A stretch of DNA of 64,000 nt from an uncultured Desulfobacter sp. GTDB lineage: Bacteria > Desulfobacterota > Desulfobacteria > Desulfobacterales > Desulfobacteraceae. Positions 18,072 to 27,224 of the stretch are shown here, piece by piece. The notes under the pieces are model-generated. The model was not told where the DNA came from. It worked only from the letters and a program-made list of their open reading frames with translations, and made no database searches. Within the stretch, counting starts at the first letter, position 1, and the number at the start of each line of letters is the position of its first letter. The stretch covers positions 1,798,001-1,862,000 of the forward strand of contig NZ_OY762929.1 of assembly GCF_963666675.1 (NCBI RefSeq), read 5' to 3'. A program made the position numbers and the translations under genes.

Positions 18072-19270
18072 TTCTTTATCTTGATATGATGGCAGGCATT
18101 GCAGGGGATATGTTTTTAGGTGCGCTGGTGGATCTTGGTGTGCCTGTGGAGTGGCTAAAAGGAAAATTGTCGGGTGTTCTGGACGGGTTTGATCTGCGCA
18201 CGGAAACTGTGTTCAGAAGCCATTTGCGGGCGGTAAACCTTCATGTGGATGTGACCGACCATGTCACCCATCGCCATTATACCCAGATCCGGGAGATGAT
18301 CGAATCAGCCGATCTGCCGGACAAGGTCAGGATCAATGCCCTGACCGCATTTAAGCACATTGCCCAGGCCGAAGCCCGTATCCACGGAAAGGACATTGAA
18401 ACCGTCCACTTCCATGAGATTGGCGGTATTGACAGCCTGGTGGACATTATCGGCAGTTTTCTGGCCCTGGATTATTTAGGTGTGGAGCAGGTTTTCGCAA
18501 CGCCGATTCCTCTGGGCTCCGGGACAATCAAGTGCGCCCACGGCACCATTCCCGTGCCGGTGCCTGCCACGGTGGCCATACTGAAGGGCCTTGAAGTGAC
18601 GGGGTCCGATGCCAAAACCGAGATTGTGACCCCCACGGGCGCATCCATTGTGGCGACGCTGGCACCGCAGTTCGGCGGCATGCCGGACATGCAGATTGAA
18701 AAAGTAGGCTACGGTGCCGGTAAACGCGAGACCGGCGCATCTGTACCGAATCTTCTGCGTCTGGTGCTGGGTTCCCCTGCTGAAGAAAAAAGTTATGGGG
18801 ACTACATCCTGTCCGATCAGGTTCATGTCCTCTATACCAATGTGGATGACATGAGCCCGGAGGGCCTTGGCTTTGTCATGGACCGTCTTATGGAAGAGGG
18901 CGCGCTTGATGTCAGTTTTACACCGGCATTCATGAAAAAGAACCGTCCCGGCACCCGCATTGAGGTGATTTGCCACAAGCCGCAGCTCCAGACGCTTTCT
19001 ACAATTCTTCTGTCCGAGACCACAAGCATCGGCGTTCGATATCATGTGTGCGATCGGGTGATCTTGAAACGCGAACCTGTGGATGTGGAGACAAGTCTTG
19101 GCTTTGTAAAGGCCAAGAAGATCATTCGCCCGAACGGCCAGGCCCGGATTATGCCCGAATACGATGAATGCAAACGCATTGCCCGGGAACAAAATTTGCC
19201 CTTCTTCCAGGTATATGAACGGATACTGGCTGAAGCAAATCCCCTGAACACGCAAGCGGGACGGTCATAA
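18068..19270 (+). CDS. larC: Nickel pincer cofactor biosynthesis protein LarC
   Basis: LarC inserts nickel into the pyridinium dithiocarboxylate mononucleotide made by LarB and LarE, to build the cofactor of lactate racemase and related LarA enzymes. The 400-residue single-frame protein has the family N-terminus YLDMMAGIAGDMFLGAL, a His-rich VHFHEIGGIDSLVDI near residue 118, TPIPLGSGT near 155, and the C-terminal TNVDDMSPEG segment. In some organisms larC is split by a programmed frameshift; here it is one continuous frame. No larA, larB or larE lies in this window. It is coupled to the upstream peptidase by a 4-bp overlap. Confidence 0.92.
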   Translation: MILYLDMMAGIAGDMFLGALVDLGVPVEWLKGKLSGVLDGFDLRTETVFRSHLRAVNLHVDVTDHVTHRHYTQIREMIESADLPDKVRINALTAFKHIAQAEARIHGKDIETVHFHEIGGIDSLVDIIGSFLALDYLGVEQVFATPIPLGSGTIKCAHGTIPVPVPATVAILKGLEVTGSDAKTEIVTPTGASIVATLAPQFGGMPDMQIEKVGYGAGKRETGASVPNLLRLVLGSPAEEKSYGDYILSDQVHVLYTNVDDMSPEGLGFVMDRLMEEGALDVSFTPAFMKKNRPGTRIEVICHKPQLQTLSTILLSETTSIGVRYHVCDRVILKREPVDVETSLGFVKAKKIIRPNGQARIMPEYDECKRIAREQNLPFFQVYERILAEANPLNTQAGRS

Positions 19271-19291
19271 AAGACCGGAAACAGGAGCCGG

Positions 19292-19765
19292 ATGATGGGG
19301 GAAAAAGCGATACTTTTTTTTGCCACGGGGTTTGGGCTGGGGCGGATACCCTTTGCTCCCGGGACATTCGGGACCTTTGCGGGCCTGCCGTTGATCGGCA
19401 TCATGGCATGGTTGTCAACGACATGCAGCCCCGGTGCTGCCGCCCTGTTTCTGGTGGGTGTGGTGCTTTGTGCGGTCTGGATTTCCCAGGAGGCTGAAAT
19501 TTTGATGGGCAGCAAAGATCCGGGTGCCGTGGTCATTGATGAGATGGCCGGGTTTTGCGTCACCATGACCCTGGTGCCCGTGAATCCACTTACTTTGGCC
19601 GCGGGCTTTATTGCCTTTAGATGTTTTGATATACTTAAACCTTTTCCGATCCGCTGGTTTGAAAAAAACTTTTCCGGCGGGGCCGGTATTGTGTTGGATG
19701 ATTTAATGGCAGGGGTGCTGGCTGCTTTCCTGCTTAAGGCAATACACCTTTCAGTCATGATTTAG
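19292..19765 (+). CDS. pgpA: Phosphatidylglycerophosphatase A
   Basis: PgpA removes the phosphate from phosphatidylglycerophosphate at the inner membrane to yield phosphatidylglycerol. The 157-residue integral membrane protein has the family N-terminal signature GLGRIPFAPGTFG, the acidic VVIDEMAGF motif near residue 75, and a C-terminal LDDLMAGVLAA. Four hydrophobic helices are visible, as expected. Two adjacent ATGs follow a caggag RBS. It lies 21 bp after larC and 12 bp before recA. Confidence 0.95.
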   Translation: MMGEKAILFFATGFGLGRIPFAPGTFGTFAGLPLIGIMAWLSTTCSPGAAALFLVGVVLCAVWISQEAEILMGSKDPGAVVIDEMAGFCVTMTLVPVNPLTLAAGFIAFRCFDILKPFPIRWFEKNFSGGAGIVLDDLMAGVLAAFLLKAIHLSVMI

Positions 19766-19777
19766 GAGGAAGACGTG

Positions 19778-20836
19778 ATGGAGAAAAATAAGGAAAAGGA
19801 AAAAGCTGTCCAGACCGCCATGAATCAAATCGAGCGCCAGTTCGGTAAAGGTTCCATTATGAAGTTGGGCGGACGGGAAATTGCGGATGTGCCCGTGATT
19901 CGTTCCGGCTCCCTTGCACTGGACAAGGCTTTGGGCGTCGGGGGATACCCCAGGGGCAGGGTTATTGAAATTTATGGCCCGGAATCTTCCGGTAAGACGA
20001 CCCTTGCCCTTCATGCTGTGGCCCAGGCCCAGAAAAAAGGCGGAATCGCCGCGTTTATTGATGCCGAACATGCCCTGGACGTGGCCTATGCCAAGCGGTT
20101 GGGCGTGGACTGTGATGAACTTCTGGTTTCCCAGCCCGATACCGGAGAACAGGCCCTTGAGATTGCCGATATGCTGGTTCGAAGCGGCGGTGTTGATATC
20201 ATGATTGTGGATTCTGTGGCGGCCCTGGTGCCCCGGTCAGAGATCGAAGGCGAGATGGGCGACTCCCACATGGGGCTCCAGGCCAGATTGATGTCCCAGG
20301 CCCTTCGTAAATTGACCGCCACCATTGGTAAAACCGCCACCACCCTGATTTTTATCAACCAGATCCGCATGAAAATCGGCGTGGTCTACGGCAACCCCGA
20401 AACCACCACCGGTGGTAATGCCTTGAAATTTTACGCGTCCATGCGCCTTGAGATTCGGAAAGCTGCAGCCATCAAGAGCGGTGAAGAAGTGCTCGGGTCC
20501 AGGACCAAAGTCAAGGTGGTTAAAAACAAACTGGCCCCCCCGTTTAAAAATGTGGAATTCGACCTGATGTACGGGGAGGGCATTTCCAGGACCGGCGACC
20601 TTCTGGACATGGGGGTTGAGCTGGATATCGTGAACAAGAGCGGGTCCTGGTATTCATTTGACAAAGAACGCATCGGCCAGGGCCGGGAGAATGTAAAAGC
20701 ATTTTTGCAGGACAATCCCGATATATTTGATGCCATTGAACTTAAAGTAAGAACCGAACTTGGAATTGCCGGACCGGAAACAGCGAAACCCACGGCTGCA
20801 CCCGACGCCGGAAAGGACATTAAGCCGGAAGCTTAA
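19778..20836 (+). CDS. recA: Recombinase RecA
   Basis: RecA is the DNA-dependent ATPase for homologous strand exchange and LexA co-cleavage. The 352-residue protein is typical: Walker A GPESSGKTT, EHALD, the Walker B region IMIVDSVAALVPRSE, loop 2 with FINQIRMKIGV and the GNPETTTGGNALKFYAS motif, and a variable acidic, Pro-rich C-terminus. The ATG at 19778 sits 8 bp after an aggagg RBS; a GTG at 19775 is also in frame. Unusually, it seems to be the last gene of a metabolic block (peptidase, larC, pgpA) instead of having its own obvious promoter. No recX follows; alaS does. Confidence 0.98.
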   Translation: MEKNKEKEKAVQTAMNQIERQFGKGSIMKLGGREIADVPVIRSGSLALDKALGVGGYPRGRVIEIYGPESSGKTTLALHAVAQAQKKGGIAAFIDAEHALDVAYAKRLGVDCDELLVSQPDTGEQALEIADMLVRSGGVDIMIVDSVAALVPRSEIEGEMGDSHMGLQARLMSQALRKLTATIGKTATTLIFINQIRMKIGVVYGNPETTTGGNALKFYASMRLEIRKAAAIKSGEEVLGSRTKVKVVKNKLAPPFKNVEFDLMYGEGISRTGDLLDMGVELDIVNKSGSWYSFDKERIGQGRENVKAFLQDNPDIFDAIELKVRTELGIAGPETAKPTAAPDAGKDIKPEA

Positions 20837-20858
20837 CCTAAAGCCTGAACCGAACCTC

Positions 20859-20981
20859 GTGTTTGGGTGCAAAGTTGCCCAGATGCAAGGCGCATAAAAA
20901 ATTGCAACCGGAGCATACTAATGTATGTGAGGATTGTAGTTTTTTATGCAACGCCGCAGGTGGGCGACTTTCCGCCCAAAC
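20859..20981 (+). repeat. Dispersed long-palindrome element, copy A
   Basis: The element starts gtgtttggg and ends cccaaaca, and folds into one long imperfect hairpin. The outer arm tgtttggg pairs with cccaaaca, aaagttgccca with tgggcgacttt, and gcataaaaa with ttttttatgc. The asymmetric centre is caaccggagcatac...gtatgtgaggattg. A second copy with the same centre lies at 48404-48528. It sits between recA and alaS. Confidence 0.85.
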
Positions 20982-21022
20982 ATTAAGGATACCGGAATCG
21001 TTGAGCAGGAGCCAATACTATT

Positions 21023-23647
21023 ATGACAGGTAATGAAGCCAGGAAAATTTTTCTCGAATATTTTAACAAACACAACCACCGCCATGTGCGCTCGTCGTCC
21101 CTGGTGCCCCAGGATGACCCCACCCTGCTGTTTGTCAACGCCGGTATGGTACAGTTTAAACGTGTATTTACAGGTGATGAAAAACGTGAATACACCACCG
21201 CCGTCACCTCACAAAAATGCGTGCGGGCCGGGGGCAAACATAACGATCTTGAAAACGTGGGATACACGGCGCGCCACCACACCTTTTTCGAGATGCTGGG
21301 CAATTTTTCCTTTGGCGAGTATTTCAAGGAACAGGCCATTGAGTTTGCCTGGGACCTGCTCACCAACGGGTACGGGTTTGATGCTGAAAAACTTCATGTA
21401 TCCGTTTATAAAGATGATGACGAAGCCTATGAGATCTGGAACAAGCAGGTCGGCGTGCCTGTTGAACGTATCTCCCGGTTGGGCGAGGCGGACAATTTCT
21501 GGGCCATGGGTGATACGGGCCCTTGCGGTCCGTGTTCCGAGATTCACATAGACCGTGGCAAGGAATTCGGGTGTGATGATCCCAACTGTGCGGTGGGCTG
21601 TGACTGCGACCGATGGCTGGAGTTGTGGAACCTGGTATTCATGCAGTTTGAAAGAAGCGAAGACGGCACCATGACGCCGTTGCCCAAACCCAGTATTGAC
21701 ACGGGTATGGGTTTAGAACGTATTATTTCCGTGCTCCAGGACGTTCCCACCAACTTTGATACCGACCTTTTTGTACCGATCATGGAACGGGTCGGGGAGC
21801 TGGCCGGCAAAAAGCGGGGGGAATCCAAGGAAGTGGAAGTGGCCATGAAGGTCATTGCCGATCATTCCAGGGCATCGGCCTTTTTGATCTGCGACGGTGT
21901 GCTGCCTTCCAACGAGGGTCGTGGTTACGTGCTTCGCCGGATCATGCGCCGGGCCATCCGGTATGGGCGCAGCATCGGGCTGACCGAATCGTTTTTGCAC
22001 AAAACCGTTCAAACCGTGTTTTCCATTATGGATGAGGCCTATCCGGAGCTCAAAGAGTCTGCCGCTTTTATCCTTAATGTGGTGAAAAACGAAGAGGAAA
22101 AGTTCCTTGAAACCCTTGAAACCGGAATGAAGCTTCTGGAAGCAACCATTGAGGATCTGGGAAAAAATAATGAGAAAACCATTCCCGGCGAGGTGATTTT
22201 CAAGTTGTACGATACCTTTGGGTTCCCCGTGGATATCATCCAGGACCATGTCAAGGAGATGGGCATTGCCCTGGATCTGGACGGGTTTGATAAGTCCATG
22301 GCCGAACAGAAGGCAAGATCCAAGTCCAAAAAGAAGTTTGCCGGTGTGGGGGATGCATATAAACCATTGACCTCAGCTGGTGTGAAAACCGAATTCAAAG
22401 GCTATGATGCCGTTGAAATGCAAAGTGATCTGCTCATCGTGGTTAAGGATGACGCTGAGGTGGAAACGGCCGGTGCCGGTGACGAAATTGAAGTGGTTAC
22501 CTCCCAGACCGTATTTTATGCAGAGTCCGGCGGCCAGGCCGGTGATAAAGGTGTTTTTGAAAATGACGCCTGTGCCATTGAGATCGTCGATACGGTTAAA
22601 GATCCGTCGGGCCTTTTCATTCACAAGGGCAAGGTCGTCAAAGGGGCCTGCAAAAAGGGCGACACATTCACCCTCAAGGTAGATGCCGAACTTCGCCGGG
22701 CCACGGCGGCCAATCATTCGGCTACCCACATCCTGCATTCAGCCCTTCGCAAAGTGCTGGGCGACCATGTCAAGCAGTCAGGTTCTCTGGTGACCCCGGA
22801 CAGACTTCGGTTTGACTTCACCCATTTCAGTGCTGCCACCGCCGAAGAGCTTGCGGCCATCGAGACCGAAGTCAATACCCGTATCATTGAAAATCACGAG
22901 GTCACCACAAAGGAGATGGACATGGATGAAGCGGTCCGGTCCGGTGCCACGGCCCTTTTCGAGGAAAAATACGGGGATGTGGTCCGGGTGGTTTCCCAGG
23001 GGGATTTCTCCCAGGAGCTGTGCGGCGGGACCCATACCCATGCCACCGGCGATATCGGCTTGTTCCGTATTCTGTCCGAAGGTGGGATTGCCTCGGGCGT
23101 TCGCCGTATCGAAGCTGTTACAGGCCTTGCTGCCCTGAAGACCGTCCATGCAGACCAGTTGACCATTGAAGCGGTGGCTGATGCGTTGAAAAGTAGCAAG
23201 GACGGTGTGGTGGACCGGCTTGAATCCTTTGTAGCCGAGAAAAAAGCTGCAGAAAAGGAGTTGACTGCCCTTAAGGCCAAGATTGCCTCTAAATCTGCTG
23301 AAAATATTGAGGACGATATCAAAGAAATCAACGGGGTCAAGGTGCTGGCCAAGCGGGTGGAAATTGAAAATCCATCCCAGCTTCGGGATCTGGCAGACAA
23401 ATTCAAAACCAAACTGGGGTCGGGCGTGCTGCTGTTGGGTGCCGAATCCAACGGCAAGGCTCTGCTTATTTCCACGGTATCCGACGATCTGACCAAGACC
23501 TTTAAAGCAGGGGATATTGTTAAAACTGCTGCGGGTATCGTGGGCGGCGGCGGCGGCGGGCGGCCGGATATGGCCCAGGCCGGCGGCACCAAGCCTGAAT
23601 TCCTGGAAAAAGCGTTGTTATCTGTGTTTGATACGGTATCCCAATAA
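21023..23647 (+). CDS. alaS: Alanine--tRNA ligase
   Basis: AlaRS charges tRNA-Ala and edits mischarged Ser/Gly. The 874-residue protein has all domains: class II catalytic core from residue 1 (RSSSLVPQDDPTLLFVNAGM near 20-40, GMGLERI near 230), the editing domain with NHSATH (His565, His569) and CGGTH (Cys667, His671) forming the zinc site, and a C-terminal C-Ala domain ending in a Gly-rich GGGGGGRPDMAQAGG stretch. The length is normal. A caggagcc RBS lies about 11 bp upstream of the ATG. It is separated from recA by the palindromic repeat and was probably cotranscribed ancestrally. Confidence 0.98.
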   Translation: MTGNEARKIFLEYFNKHNHRHVRSSSLVPQDDPTLLFVNAGMVQFKRVFTGDEKREYTTAVTSQKCVRAGGKHNDLENVGYTARHHTFFEMLGNFSFGEYFKEQAIEFAWDLLTNGYGFDAEKLHVSVYKDDDEAYEIWNKQVGVPVERISRLGEADNFWAMGDTGPCGPCSEIHIDRGKEFGCDDPNCAVGCDCDRWLELWNLVFMQFERSEDGTMTPLPKPSIDTGMGLERIISVLQDVPTNFDTDLFVPIMERVGELAGKKRGESKEVEVAMKVIADHSRASAFLICDGVLPSNEGRGYVLRRIMRRAIRYGRSIGLTESFLHKTVQTVFSIMDEAYPELKESAAFILNVVKNEEEKFLETLETGMKLLEATIEDLGKNNEKTIPGEVIFKLYDTFGFPVDIIQDHVKEMGIALDLDGFDKSMAEQKARSKSKKKFAGVGDAYKPLTSAGVKTEFKGYDAVEMQSDLLIVVKDDAEVETAGAGDEIEVVTSQTVFYAESGGQAGDKGVFENDACAIEIVDTVKDPSGLFIHKGKVVKGACKKGDTFTLKVDAELRRATAANHSATHILHSALRKVLGDHVKQSGSLVTPDRLRFDFTHFSAATAEELAAIETEVNTRIIENHEVTTKEMDMDEAVRSGATALFEEKYGDVVRVVSQGDFSQELCGGTHTHATGDIGLFRILSEGGIASGVRRIEAVTGLAALKTVHADQLTIEAVADALKSSKDGVVDRLESFVAEKKAAEKELTALKAKIASKSAENIEDDIKEINGVKVLAKRVEIENPSQLRDLADKFKTKLGSGVLLLGAESNGKALLISTVSDDLTKTFKAGDIVKTAAGIVGGGGGGRPDMAQAGGTKPEFLEKALLSVFDTVSQ

Positions 23648-23671
23648 ATTGCAAGTCCGTTAAACAAAACT

Positions 23672-23703
23672 CGGGATACGGGAATTAATTTTTTCGTATC
23701 CCG
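23672..23703 (+). terminator. Candidate stem-loop after alaS
   Basis: A 9-bp stem (cgggatacg 23672-23680, cgtatcccg 23695-23703) closes a 14-nt loop that contains the T-run. There is no T-tract after the stem, so it may be a weak terminator or an mRNA-end hairpin. Confidence 0.5.
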
Positions 23704-23763
23704 GGCCATAACATTTTCGCCACATACCACAGGCGTTCCAATAGGGGAGGGCGTTTCCATCCT

Positions 23764-24795
23764 GTGACAGCGTATTTTATCAGACGACTTTTATTGGTCA
23801 TCCCCACCTTCATCGGTATCACCGTCATGGTGTTCACCATCACCCGTTTTGTGCCCGGTGGCCCCATTGAGCGCATTATTGCCGAAACCCGGGCCATGCA
23901 GATGGGCGAGTCGGGCGGTCGTGCAAGGGCCCAGCAGGCGGGCCAGGGTCAGCCCCTTTCGGAGGATCAGATCAAAAAGCTGGAGGCGTATTACGGATTT
24001 GACAAACCGGTACTCCAAAGCTACGGAATTTGGCTTCTCAAAGTACTCAAAGGCGATCTGGGCCGCTCCACCCGGTACCAGGACCCGGTGTGGGACATGA
24101 TTAAAGAGCGCATTCCCATATCCCTTTATTTCGGGGTGTTGAGCATGGTGGTCATTTACGGCGTCTGTATCCCCTTAGGTCTTGCCAAGGCGGTGCACCA
24201 CAACAGCGGGTTTGATAATATAACCTCGGGGATCATTTTTGCAGGCTACGCCATCCCGGGCTGGGTGGCTGGTGTCATGATGCTGGTGATGTTTGCTTCC
24301 CGTATGGATCTGTTCCCCCTGGGCGGTCTTGCATCCGATTATTTCACCGATATGACGGTTTGGGAAAAAATAAAGGATGTGGCATGGCATACCGTTCTGC
24401 CGCTTTGCTCCTATGTGATCGGTGCCTTTACTGTCATGACCCTTTTGATGAAAAATACGCTCATGGATAATCTGTCCGCCGATTATGTGCGTACGGCCAT
24501 TGCCAAGGGATTAACCTTTAAGCAGGCTGTTTTTCGCCATGCCCTGCGCAACAGTCTGATCCCCATTGCCACAAGTTTCGGCAACAATATTTCCATCCTT
24601 TTGATGGGATCTTTTCTCATTGAAAAGGTCTTTAATATCGACGGTATGGGGTTACTAGGGTATGAATCTATTCTGGACCGGGATTACCCGGTGGTGATGG
24701 GCATTCTGGTGATTTCATCCCTGTTGTTCATGGTGGGAAATATTTTATCTGACGTGTGTGTTGCCATCGTTGATCCCAGGGTAAGGTTTAAATAA
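23764..24795 (+). CDS. Peptide ABC transporter permease, YejB-like
   Basis: This 343-residue inner-membrane permease of the DppB/OppB superfamily is closest in layout to YejB, because a long hydrophilic insert (about residues 40-75) follows the first helix. The N-terminus is typical (AYFIRRLLLVIPTFIGITVMV with FVPGGP). The EAA-type loop that contacts the ATPase is the YVRTAIAKGLTFKQAVFRHALRN region near residue 245. It starts with GTG at 23764 after a T-rich leader and is followed by its partner permease 10 bp later. Substrate class (oligopeptides or related) is inferred from family. No binding protein or ATPase gene is present nearby. Confidence 0.88.
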   Translation: MTAYFIRRLLLVIPTFIGITVMVFTITRFVPGGPIERIIAETRAMQMGESGGRARAQQAGQGQPLSEDQIKKLEAYYGFDKPVLQSYGIWLLKVLKGDLGRSTRYQDPVWDMIKERIPISLYFGVLSMVVIYGVCIPLGLAKAVHHNSGFDNITSGIIFAGYAIPGWVAGVMMLVMFASRMDLFPLGGLASDYFTDMTVWEKIKDVAWHTVLPLCSYVIGAFTVMTLLMKNTLMDNLSADYVRTAIAKGLTFKQAVFRHALRNSLIPIATSFGNNISILLMGSFLIEKVFNIDGMGLLGYESILDRDYPVVMGILVISSLLFMVGNILSDVCVAIVDPRVRFK

Positions 24796-24805
24796 GGAGT
24801 ACTGT

Positions 24806-25852
24806 ATGGCATTGTTGAACCCGGTAACACGGGAACAATTCAGGCGATTCCGCAGTGTCAAAAGAGGGTTCTGGTCCCTTGTGATCATTCTGCTCCTGAT
24901 GTTCATCTCCTTTTTTGCAGAAGTTTTTATTAATTCCAGGGCGCTTGTGGTCTGTTATCGGGGGGAGTTCTATTTTCCCACCTACCAGAATATGATACCG
25001 GGGAAAACCTTTGATCTGGGCTACTCTTATGAGACCAATTACCGCGAGTTGAAAAAAAAACTGGACGGGGTGGAGAGGGCAGGGTTTGTGATTATGCCGC
25101 CGGTACCCTATAATCCTTATGAAAACGATCTGGGGCTCAACGAATACCCGCCGTTTCCGCCGTCATTTTCCCAGCGTCATTTTCTGGGGACGGACAATGT
25201 AGGCCGGGATGTGCTGGCCCGGCTTGTGTACGGATTTCGCACAGCCATTCTCTTTTCTCTGGGATTGCTGTTTCTTAATTATACCGTGGGCATATCCCTG
25301 GGCTGTGCCATGGGGTATTTCGGCGGAATATTTGATCTGTTTTTTCAACGGGTCATTGAGATATGGAGCAATATCCCGTTTTTGTACGTGATTATTATTG
25401 TCTCCTCCATTGTGGTGCCAAGTTTCATGGTTCTGGTTTTGATCATGGCGTTTTTCGGCTGGATCTCCATCACCTGGGTAATGCGCACCATGACCTACCG
25501 GGAAAAAGAACGCGAATATATTCTTGCGGTCCGCTCCCTGGGCGCTTCGGACATGCGGATCATTTTCAGGCACATTATCCCGAACACCATCTCCGTGATC
25601 GTCACCTATGCACCTTTCGCCATTTCCGGCGGCATTGTCGCTTTAACCTCACTTGATTATCTTGGGTTTGGTTTACCGGCGCCCACCCCCTCCTGGGGAG
25701 AACTTTTATCCCAGGGCTGGCAGAATATGGAAGCCTGGTGGATCTCCGCTGCCGTAGTCTCCGCCCTTGTGGTCACGCTCATGACCGTCACCTTCATCGG
25801 TGAGGGGGTCCGGGAAGCCTTTGATCCGCGGCGCCATACTGTTTATGAATAG
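24806..25852 (+). CDS. Peptide ABC transporter permease, YejE-like
   Basis: This 348-residue DppC/OppC-type permease is the partner of the preceding gene. After one N-terminal helix (FWSLVIILLLMFISFFAEVF) there is a long periplasmic region (about 40-125) with NEYPPFPPSF and FLGTDNVGRDVLARLVYGFR, a hallmark of DppC/YejE proteins. The transmembrane core follows, with the EAA loop EREYILAVRSLGASDMRIIF near residue 230. A ggagtactgt RBS precedes the ATG. The missing ATPase and substrate-binding protein must be encoded elsewhere. Confidence 0.88.
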   Translation: MALLNPVTREQFRRFRSVKRGFWSLVIILLLMFISFFAEVFINSRALVVCYRGEFYFPTYQNMIPGKTFDLGYSYETNYRELKKKLDGVERAGFVIMPPVPYNPYENDLGLNEYPPFPPSFSQRHFLGTDNVGRDVLARLVYGFRTAILFSLGLLFLNYTVGISLGCAMGYFGGIFDLFFQRVIEIWSNIPFLYVIIIVSSIVVPSFMVLVLIMAFFGWISITWVMRTMTYREKEREYILAVRSLGASDMRIIFRHIIPNTISVIVTYAPFAISGGIVALTSLDYLGFGLPAPTPSWGELLSQGWQNMEAWWISAAVVSALVVTLMTVTFIGEGVREAFDPRRHTVYE

Positions 25853-25892
25853 CCCGGCACCGAAAAAAGGCACCGGACTTTTTGTCTTTTAA
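25851..25892 (+). terminator. Possible terminator of the YejBE pair
   Basis: An imperfect stem (agcccggcacc with ggcaccggact, with mismatches) closes over a gaaaaaa loop and is followed by tttttgtctttt. Confidence 0.45.
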
Positions 25893-25907
25893 ACAGATTT
25901 TCTCCGA

Positions 25908-27224
25908 TCAGGAAGAGAAATCATAGCCCCTCTCGCCGTGAAGCGACTGGTCAAGTCCGCGGTACTCACTCTCTTCATCTATTCTGAAGCCCACAGTTTT
26001 TTCCACGATCACGCAAAGAATAAGGGTAGCGACACCGGCGAGCAGGACCGTTGCGCCGAAGCCTTGAAGTTGAACCAGCAACTGGTCGAAAACGGTCCAG
26101 GTGCGGCCGGCGGCTTCACTGGCTGACGCCATCCAGGAATCCCGGATGAAAAAACTGAGCAGAAGAACCCCCAGGGCGCTGCCTACGCCGTGGATGCCGA
26201 AACAATCAAGGGTATCATCATATCCCAGCTTCATTTTGAGTTGAAGGGCATAAAAACAGACCACGGTGGATGCCGCGCCTAAAAACAAAGCCCCTGGGGG
26301 CTGGACAACTGCGGCAGCCGGGGTGATGACCACCAGGCCCGCCAATGTGCCGGACGCGAACCCAAGGGCCGATGCCTTCCGGTACATAATCCCTTCCATG
26401 CACAGCCATACCAGGGCGCCGCTAGCCGCCGACACCTGGGTCATGGTCAGGGCCCTTGCTGAATCCAGACCGCTCTGGAGGGTAGAACCTGCATTAAACC
26501 CAAACCAGCCCACCCACAGCAATCCGGCACCGATGAGGGTCATGGTCAGGTTGTTGGGCGGGGTGGCGATTTTGGGGTGTCCCAACCGGGGCCCAAGATA
26601 GATGGCTGCCACCAGCGCACTGACACCGGCGGATACATGGATGACCAAACCGCCGGCCAGGTCAATTACCCCGGCCGCACCGGCGTTGAACAACCAGCCG
26701 TCCGGCGCCCATACCCAGTGGCACAGGGGTGAGTAAACCACCAGGAACCAAAGGGAGATAAACAGGATATATCCCCTTAAATAGACCCGCTCGGCTATCG
26801 CACCGCTGATCAGGGCCGGCGTGATAATGGCAAATTTACCTTGGAACATGGCAATAATATATTCCGGAATTCCGCTGGTCACCGCTTCGTCGATTCCCTT
26901 GAGAAAGAAGAAATCACTGTTCCAGCCGATGAGCCCGCCCATGATGCTCTTGCCGAACGTCAGTGAATATCCGCAGATCACCCAGAGCACACCAATAACC
27001 GCCATGGCCACAAAGGTATGCATCATGGTTCCCAGAACATTTTTAGCGCGTACCAGGCCGCCGTAAAACATGGCCAGACCCGGCAGCATGAGCAGGACCA
27101 GGGCCGTTGAAATCAGCATCCAGCTCGTGTTGCCGCTGTCAATTACCGTACCGTCCCCAGCCATTGCAGCCAGCGGAGTAGCTAAAGTTACAAAACCGAA
27201 AGAAATGTGCTGCTTTTTTAACAT
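25908..27224 (-). CDS. Ammonium transporter (Amt family)
   Basis: Amt proteins conduct ammonium/ammonia across the inner membrane as trimers. The 438-residue protein has an N-terminal signal-like helix and the 11-helix core: PGLAMFYGGL (48-57), Asp188 in IDLAGG, and the pore twin histidines His196 and His345. The C-terminal cytoplasmic tail holds FRIDEESEYRGLDQSLHGERGY, the region that contacts GlnK. No glnK/PII gene is adjacent, although most amt genes are paired with one. A GGAG RBS lies upstream of the start, and a sigma-54-like promoter is present at 27281-27295. Confidence 0.95.
   Translation of the reverse strand: MLKKQHISFGFVTLATPLAAMAGDGTVIDSGNTSWMLISTALVLLMLPGLAMFYGGLVRAKNVLGTMMHTFVAMAVIGVLWVICGYSLTFGKSIMGGLIGWNSDFFFLKGIDEAVTSGIPEYIIAMFQGKFAIITPALISGAIAERVYLRGYILFISLWFLVVYSPLCHWVWAPDGWLFNAGAAGVIDLAGGLVIHVSAGVSALVAAIYLGPRLGHPKIATPPNNLTMTLIGAGLLWVGWFGFNAGSTLQSGLDSARALTMTQVSAASGALVWLCMEGIMYRKASALGFASGTLAGLVVITPAAAVVQPPGALFLGAASTVVCFYALQLKMKLGYDDTLDCFGIHGVGSALGVLLLSFFIRDSWMASASEAAGRTWTVFDQLLVQLQGFGATVLLAGVATLILCVIVEKTVGFRIDEESEYRGLDQSLHGERGYDFSS

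Noticed and set aside
18476..19255. Minus-strand open frame of 259 codons opposite larC
   Set aside because: An artefact of codon usage on the opposite strand of a clearly recognised gene, with no protein motif.
22894..23760. Minus-strand open frame of 288 codons opposite alaS
   Set aside because: Ser/Thr/Pro-rich translation typical of an antisense shadow; alaS is unambiguous on the + strand.
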